35,500 bases of DNA from Flavobacteriaceae bacterium CG2_30_34_30 (lineage in GTDB: Bacteria > Bacteroidota > Bacteroidia > Flavobacteriales > Flavobacteriaceae): NCBI GenBank assembly GCA_001873105.1, contig MNYN01000057.1, positions 1 through 35,500 of the forward strand, in the 5' to 3' direction. The translations under genes and the position numbers were made by a program. The notes under the pieces were generated by a model. It was given only the letters and a program-made list of their open reading frames with translations. It was not told the origin of the DNA and ran no database searches. Positions 32,211 to 35,500 of the stretch are shown here, piece by piece (within the stretch, counting starts at the first letter, position 1; each line of letters starts with the position of its first letter).

Positions 32211-34784
32211 TTAAAAAAGAATTTGTAAGGAAATATTAGGAGTTAATCCTAAAGAATTCTGATCAATTTGATTGATAGTTAATTCTGCCTGATTGTTTTC
32301 TACAATGGCAAAGTAGGTGTTTAAGATATTTTTTCTATCAGTTACATTTAATACTGCCGCATTAATTTTACCTTCTATGTTTTTGGAAATAGAAAACGAG
32401 TACTCTGCTGATATATCTACTCTAAAATAATCATCAAGTTGTTCTTGGTTTGGATTTGCATATTGAATAGAAGGAATGCTATTTATAATTTCGATGGCGT
32501 TTTCATTAAGAGGAACAGTATTGGGTTTGCCACTATGCCAACTTATTCCTGAGGAAATTTTGATTTTATTCCAACTATAGGATGTTGCTAAAGTAGCTTG
32601 ATGAGGTATGTTTGCGTTATGCGGAAAATTACTCGGAATTAATTCTTTAAAAGTATAATCCAAAGAAGTATAGGTATAACTTAACCAAGTGCTCCAGTTT
32701 TTGGTTTTTTTATTCAGAATAAATTCTATACCCTGAGCTTCATAACTACCTATTGTTCTAACAAATTGTAACTGGTTTTGAAATCCTTGATTTGCAGTTG
32801 TGATACCATCTACTTTTTTTAAAAACCCTTCTAATTGAATAAGCCAATTGTTTTTTTGGTATAATAACCCTAAGGAAAATTGGTTACTGTTTTCTATTGG
32901 AACATTGTCTTCATTTGCTAGGACCCAACGTCTTTTTTCAACGCCCAGAAAGTCACTTTGCAAATCGATGCGCTGGGTAATGGACTGGCTTTTTTGTTCA
33001 AAGGCGGTTTCTATAGCAAAACCATTACCTAGTTTTTGATGCACATTTAAACGTGGTTCAATTAATAGTTTACTAAATTTTGGAAAGTAATTAGTTCTTA
33101 CTCCAGCTGTAATGCTTGTATTTGAGGATAAAATATTAAAAGTATTACTAACAAAAAAGGAATGATTGCGTAAAACTTCTTTAACAAAACTTCTAAATCG
33201 TGGAATATTCACATCTTGGGTATTGCTAATCCCGGTTTCTGTAAATTGGTATCCGGTAGTAAAAGTATTATTGTTAACCCAATGCAAGGAGGCATCCAGT
33301 TTGACTCCTGTTTCTAAAACTTCATTAGATTGAAAAAGTTGCTGGTTTGAAAACACATCTAAATTACTTGCTTTAAGAATGTAATAGGTGTTATAAACTA
33401 AAGCATTGGTAGATAATTTGTCAGACCAATTTCTATTCCAGCTAATTCCTCCGGCAAGACTATTTTGATTTAAATCGCTGGTTTCAGAGTTTTGGGTGAT
33501 TTCTGTTGAAAAGGTTTCCGTAAAACTTAATTGATTGTCAATATTCAAAAAATTAACGTGAAAACTATCTTTGTTTGTTGCTTTGTATATGGCTTTAAGG
33601 TTTATATCATAAAATGAAAAATCTTCTTCGGTGGAAAAAATTCCGGTTTCCGATGTATTTTGTAAGTTGGTGACTTCGGTATTTTGAAAAATTCGATTAA
33701 AAAACTGGTTATAGGTTGGAGTTTCTATAAAATCAATAATAGAGCGTCTTCCGGATACGTATAATCCAAGTTTATTACTTACTGGAATTTCAGCAAAAGC
33801 ACCAATATTTATCATGTTTAGCTGAACCCCACCAGAAATTTCTTCAGGAATATCATTTGCAGAATGCATTGCAACAACGCCCGAAACACTTTCGCCATAT
33901 CGTGCATTTGTGCCGTTTTTATATAAGGTTATTTTTTTAGTTAAATAAGGATTAAAAGCAGATATAAGACCAAAAAAATGACCGTTTTGAAACATTCTTA
34001 TGTCATCCCATAAGATAAGGTTTTCATCAGTAGTACCTCCGCGAATATTGATGTTTGATACCGTTTCATCTGCACTAATAATACCTGGAAGTGATTGTAT
34101 CATTAATAGGACATCGGGCTCGGTAAGTCCTGGCAGGTTTCCAAAGTTTTCAACATTTAAAGTTATTGCTCCGTCTTTATTTTTTTGAATCCCTTTTGCA
34201 AAAATGTTTTGCAATACCACATCTTGAAGTTCACTAATTTCTGGTTTTAACTTCAGGGTATTGCAAGGATTGGATTCTTGAAAGGTGAAGGAATTTGATC
34301 GGTATGTGTAATACCCTACATATGAAATTTGTATAGTTGCCTTTTTAGGAACGTTTTGCATAACAAAATTACCGGTGCTATTTGTAATTGTGGTTTGACT
34401 GGTTTCTTGTATCTGAATTGTTGCTCCTTCTAGTGGGAATAAGGTTTCGGCATCGATAAGTATCCCACAAATATCGATAAAATCCTCTTGATATCTAGTA
34501 ATAGTAATGTACCGACCATCAATAAATCTAAATTGAAGTCCGGTGGTTTTATTTAATGTTTCTAAAAGAAAGTTTAATGTATTTGTATAATCGGGAGTGT
34601 TTACTTCTATGTTTTCTATATCTTGGGTTGCATAGGAAAAACGAACTTCAAATAGTTCTTCTATTTGCTCTAAAACAAATAAGAGGGATTGTTTTTTTTC
34701 TTGTGCATTACAAACCTGATTCCCAAAAGGGAATAGCATAAAAATTATAATTAATAATGAAATTCCCCCAGTTTTAATCTTCAT
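32211..34784 (-). CDS. TonB-dependent receptor with STN domain (FecA-like, signalling type)
   Basis: This is an outer-membrane, TonB-energised receptor of 857 residues. In order: signal peptide (1-27, ending CNAQ); an STN-type domain (about 30-97, LLFVLEQIEELFEVRFSY...RYITI) that contacts an anti-sigma factor; a carboxypeptidase-regulatory-like beta domain (about 105-185, GILIDAETLFPLEGATIQ...); a plug (about 205-310, with LPGII and NINIRGG); and a beta-barrel ending in F (NISLQILF). No SusD-like gene accompanies it, so it is more like a FecA/siderophore-type receptor than a SusC glycan importer; the ligand is unknown. It overlaps the upstream FecR gene by 11 bases, indicating an operon and coupled expression. 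Confidence 0.93.
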   Translation of the reverse strand: MKIKTGGISLLIIIFMLFPFGNQVCNAQEKKQSLLFVLEQIEELFEVRFSYATQDIENIEVNTPDYTNTLNFLLETLNKTTGLQFRFIDGRYITITRYQEDFIDICGILIDAETLFPLEGATIQIQETSQTTITNSTGNFVMQNVPKKATIQISYVGYYTYRSNSFTFQESNPCNTLKLKPEISELQDVVLQNIFAKGIQKNKDGAITLNVENFGNLPGLTEPDVLLMIQSLPGIISADETVSNINIRGGTTDENLILWDDIRMFQNGHFFGLISAFNPYLTKKITLYKNGTNARYGESVSGVVAMHSANDIPEEISGGVQLNMINIGAFAEIPVSNKLGLYVSGRRSIIDFIETPTYNQFFNRIFQNTEVTNLQNTSETGIFSTEEDFSFYDINLKAIYKATNKDSFHVNFLNIDNQLSFTETFSTEITQNSETSDLNQNSLAGGISWNRNWSDKLSTNALVYNTYYILKASNLDVFSNQQLFQSNEVLETGVKLDASLHWVNNNTFTTGYQFTETGISNTQDVNIPRFRSFVKEVLRNHSFFVSNTFNILSSNTSITAGVRTNYFPKFSKLLIEPRLNVHQKLGNGFAIETAFEQKSQSITQRIDLQSDFLGVEKRRWVLANEDNVPIENSNQFSLGLLYQKNNWLIQLEGFLKKVDGITTANQGFQNQLQFVRTIGSYEAQGIEFILNKKTKNWSTWLSYTYTSLDYTFKELIPSNFPHNANIPHQATLATSYSWNKIKISSGISWHSGKPNTVPLNENAIEIINSIPSIQYANPNQEQLDDYFRVDISAEYSFSISKNIEGKINAAVLNVTDRKNILNTYFAIVENNQAELTINQIDQNSLGLTPNISLQILF

Positions 34785-35500
34785 ATATAGTTACACCCCT
34801 TTTGTCATCTATAGAATACTTAAGTTGTAATGGAACACAAATAGTTTTTAATGCAGCTTCTAAATTGGTATGTGTAAATGTTCCTGTAAAAAGTATGTTT
34901 TTGTCCCTTATTTTAAGTACTACTTCAATATCGTATTGTCTTTGTAACTCTTCTACAATAGTAATTAATGGACTGTTTTCAAATGCACTTTCATTTAGCA
35001 TCCAGCCGGGCTGTGTGGCGCTGATATTTTGTTGTGCTATAACCACCCCATTTTCTATGATAACGCTGTTTCCTGCAGGAAGTTGTATTTCTTGTTTGTC
35101 AAAAGTTACACGCACAAGACCCTCATAACAAGCTATATGAAAATGATTTTCTCTGCTTTGCACATTAAATTGTGTACCCATAACACTTACGATACCTTGG
35201 TCAGTTACTACATCAAATTTTTTGCCTTTGGCAACTTTAAAAAAGGCTTCTCCTTTTAAGGATAAAGATCTTTTTTTATTCCAAGATTTTTTGTTGTAAA
35301 TTACTTTGGAATCTGCATTTAAAACCACTTCAGAATTGTCAGGTAGTGTCAAGTTTTTCTTTTCTGCTACATGCGATGTTACAGAAACATCCAGATGTGT
35401 AACATAAAGATATCCTGCAAATAACAAAGCAAAAATAGCGGCATATTGTATAATAGATCTAAGAAGAGGAAGGGAAATAATCTTTGTTTGTTTCTTGGTA
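34774..35500 (-). CDS. FecR-family anti-sigma factor, N-terminus outside window
   Basis: FecR proteins are single-pass inner-membrane regulators that relay the occupancy of an STN-bearing receptor to an ECF sigma factor. The frame stays open to the window edge, so the cytoplasmic sigma-binding part is cut off. The visible part has a membrane segment (QYAAIFALLFAGYLYV), a periplasmic FecR domain (LTLPDNSEVVLNADSKVIY, LKGEAFFKVAKGKKFDVVT, GTQFNVQSR) and a C-terminal DUF4974 domain (SPLITIVEELQRQYDIEV...ILFTGTFTHTNLEAAL). The stop overlaps the receptor start by 11 bases. A sigma-70-family gene is expected just upstream, beyond 35500. Confidence 0.93.
   Translation of the reverse strand, partial: TKKQTKIISLPLLRSIIQYAAIFALLFAGYLYVTHLDVSVTSHVAEKKNLTLPDNSEVVLNADSKVIYNKKSWNKKRSLSLKGEAFFKVAKGKKFDVVTDQGIVSVMGTQFNVQSRENHFHIACYEGLVRVTFDKQEIQLPAGNSVIIENGVVIAQQNISATQPGWMLNESAFENSPLITIVEELQRQYDIEVVLKIRDKNILFTGTFTHTNLEAALKTICVPLQLKYSIDDKRGVTIYED

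Noticed and set aside
1-35500. CRISPR array, insertion sequence, prophage or tRNA/rRNA genes
   Set aside because: No regularly spaced identical repeats, transposase or integrase motifs, terminal repeats or tRNA-like folds with CCA-proximal signatures were seen on either strand.

Overview
The window is AT-rich chromosomal DNA from a member of the Bacteroidota, most likely a marine-type Flavobacteriaceae. Four things support this. Promoters match the Bacteroidetes form TTTG-N19-TAnnTTTG, with a perfect case upstream of rpsL. Start codons follow A-rich leaders without Shine-Dalgarno sequences. One secreted protein carries a type IX secretion (T9SS) C-terminal sorting domain. A FecR/FecA-like pair has the DUF4974 and STN domains usual in this phylum. 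No species can be named from the sequence alone.

Positions 187-17889 hold one long ribosomal and translation locus, all on the plus strand: rpsL-rpsG-fusA-rpsJ, then rplC-rplD-rplW-rplB-rpsS-rplV-rpsC-rplP-rpmC-rpsQ, rplN-rplX-rplE-rpsN-rpsH-rplF-rplR-rpsE-rpmD-rplO-secY, and infA-rpmJ-rpsM-rpsK-rpsD-rpoA-rplQ. tuf, adk and map are absent from their E. coli-like positions. Most genes abut or overlap, but a few junctions (rpsL/rpsG, rpsJ/rplC, rpsN/rpsH, secY/infA, infA/rpmJ, rpsK/rpsD, rpoA/rplQ) have spacers of about 75-220 bases filled with inverted repeats and reiterated short phrases. The rpsJ/rplC spacer contains a convincing intrinsic terminator inside the operon. These spacers are the least explained part of the window.

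Positions 17890-24982 (plus strand) hold a T9SS-exported protein set between two similar terminator-promoter units, then carA, eno, gltA (citrate synthase), and two adjacent guanidino-group enzymes: a DDAH/amidinotransferase-like protein and a CtlX-type citrulline hydrolase. The region is central metabolism with an arginine/citrulline theme.

Positions 25058-29386 (minus strand) hold a CpcT/CpeT-family lipoprotein translationally coupled to an SDR/DUF2867 oxidoreductase, a MarC-family membrane protein, and a ClC chloride channel/antiporter. Positions 29753-32209 (plus) hold a small secreted or membrane-anchored protein with a strong terminator after it, then argS. Positions 32211-35500 (minus) hold a TonB-dependent receptor with an STN domain and its FecR-type anti-sigma partner, whose N-terminus runs off the window; a sigma factor gene is expected just beyond. 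No CRISPR array, tRNA, rRNA, insertion sequence or prophage was seen.
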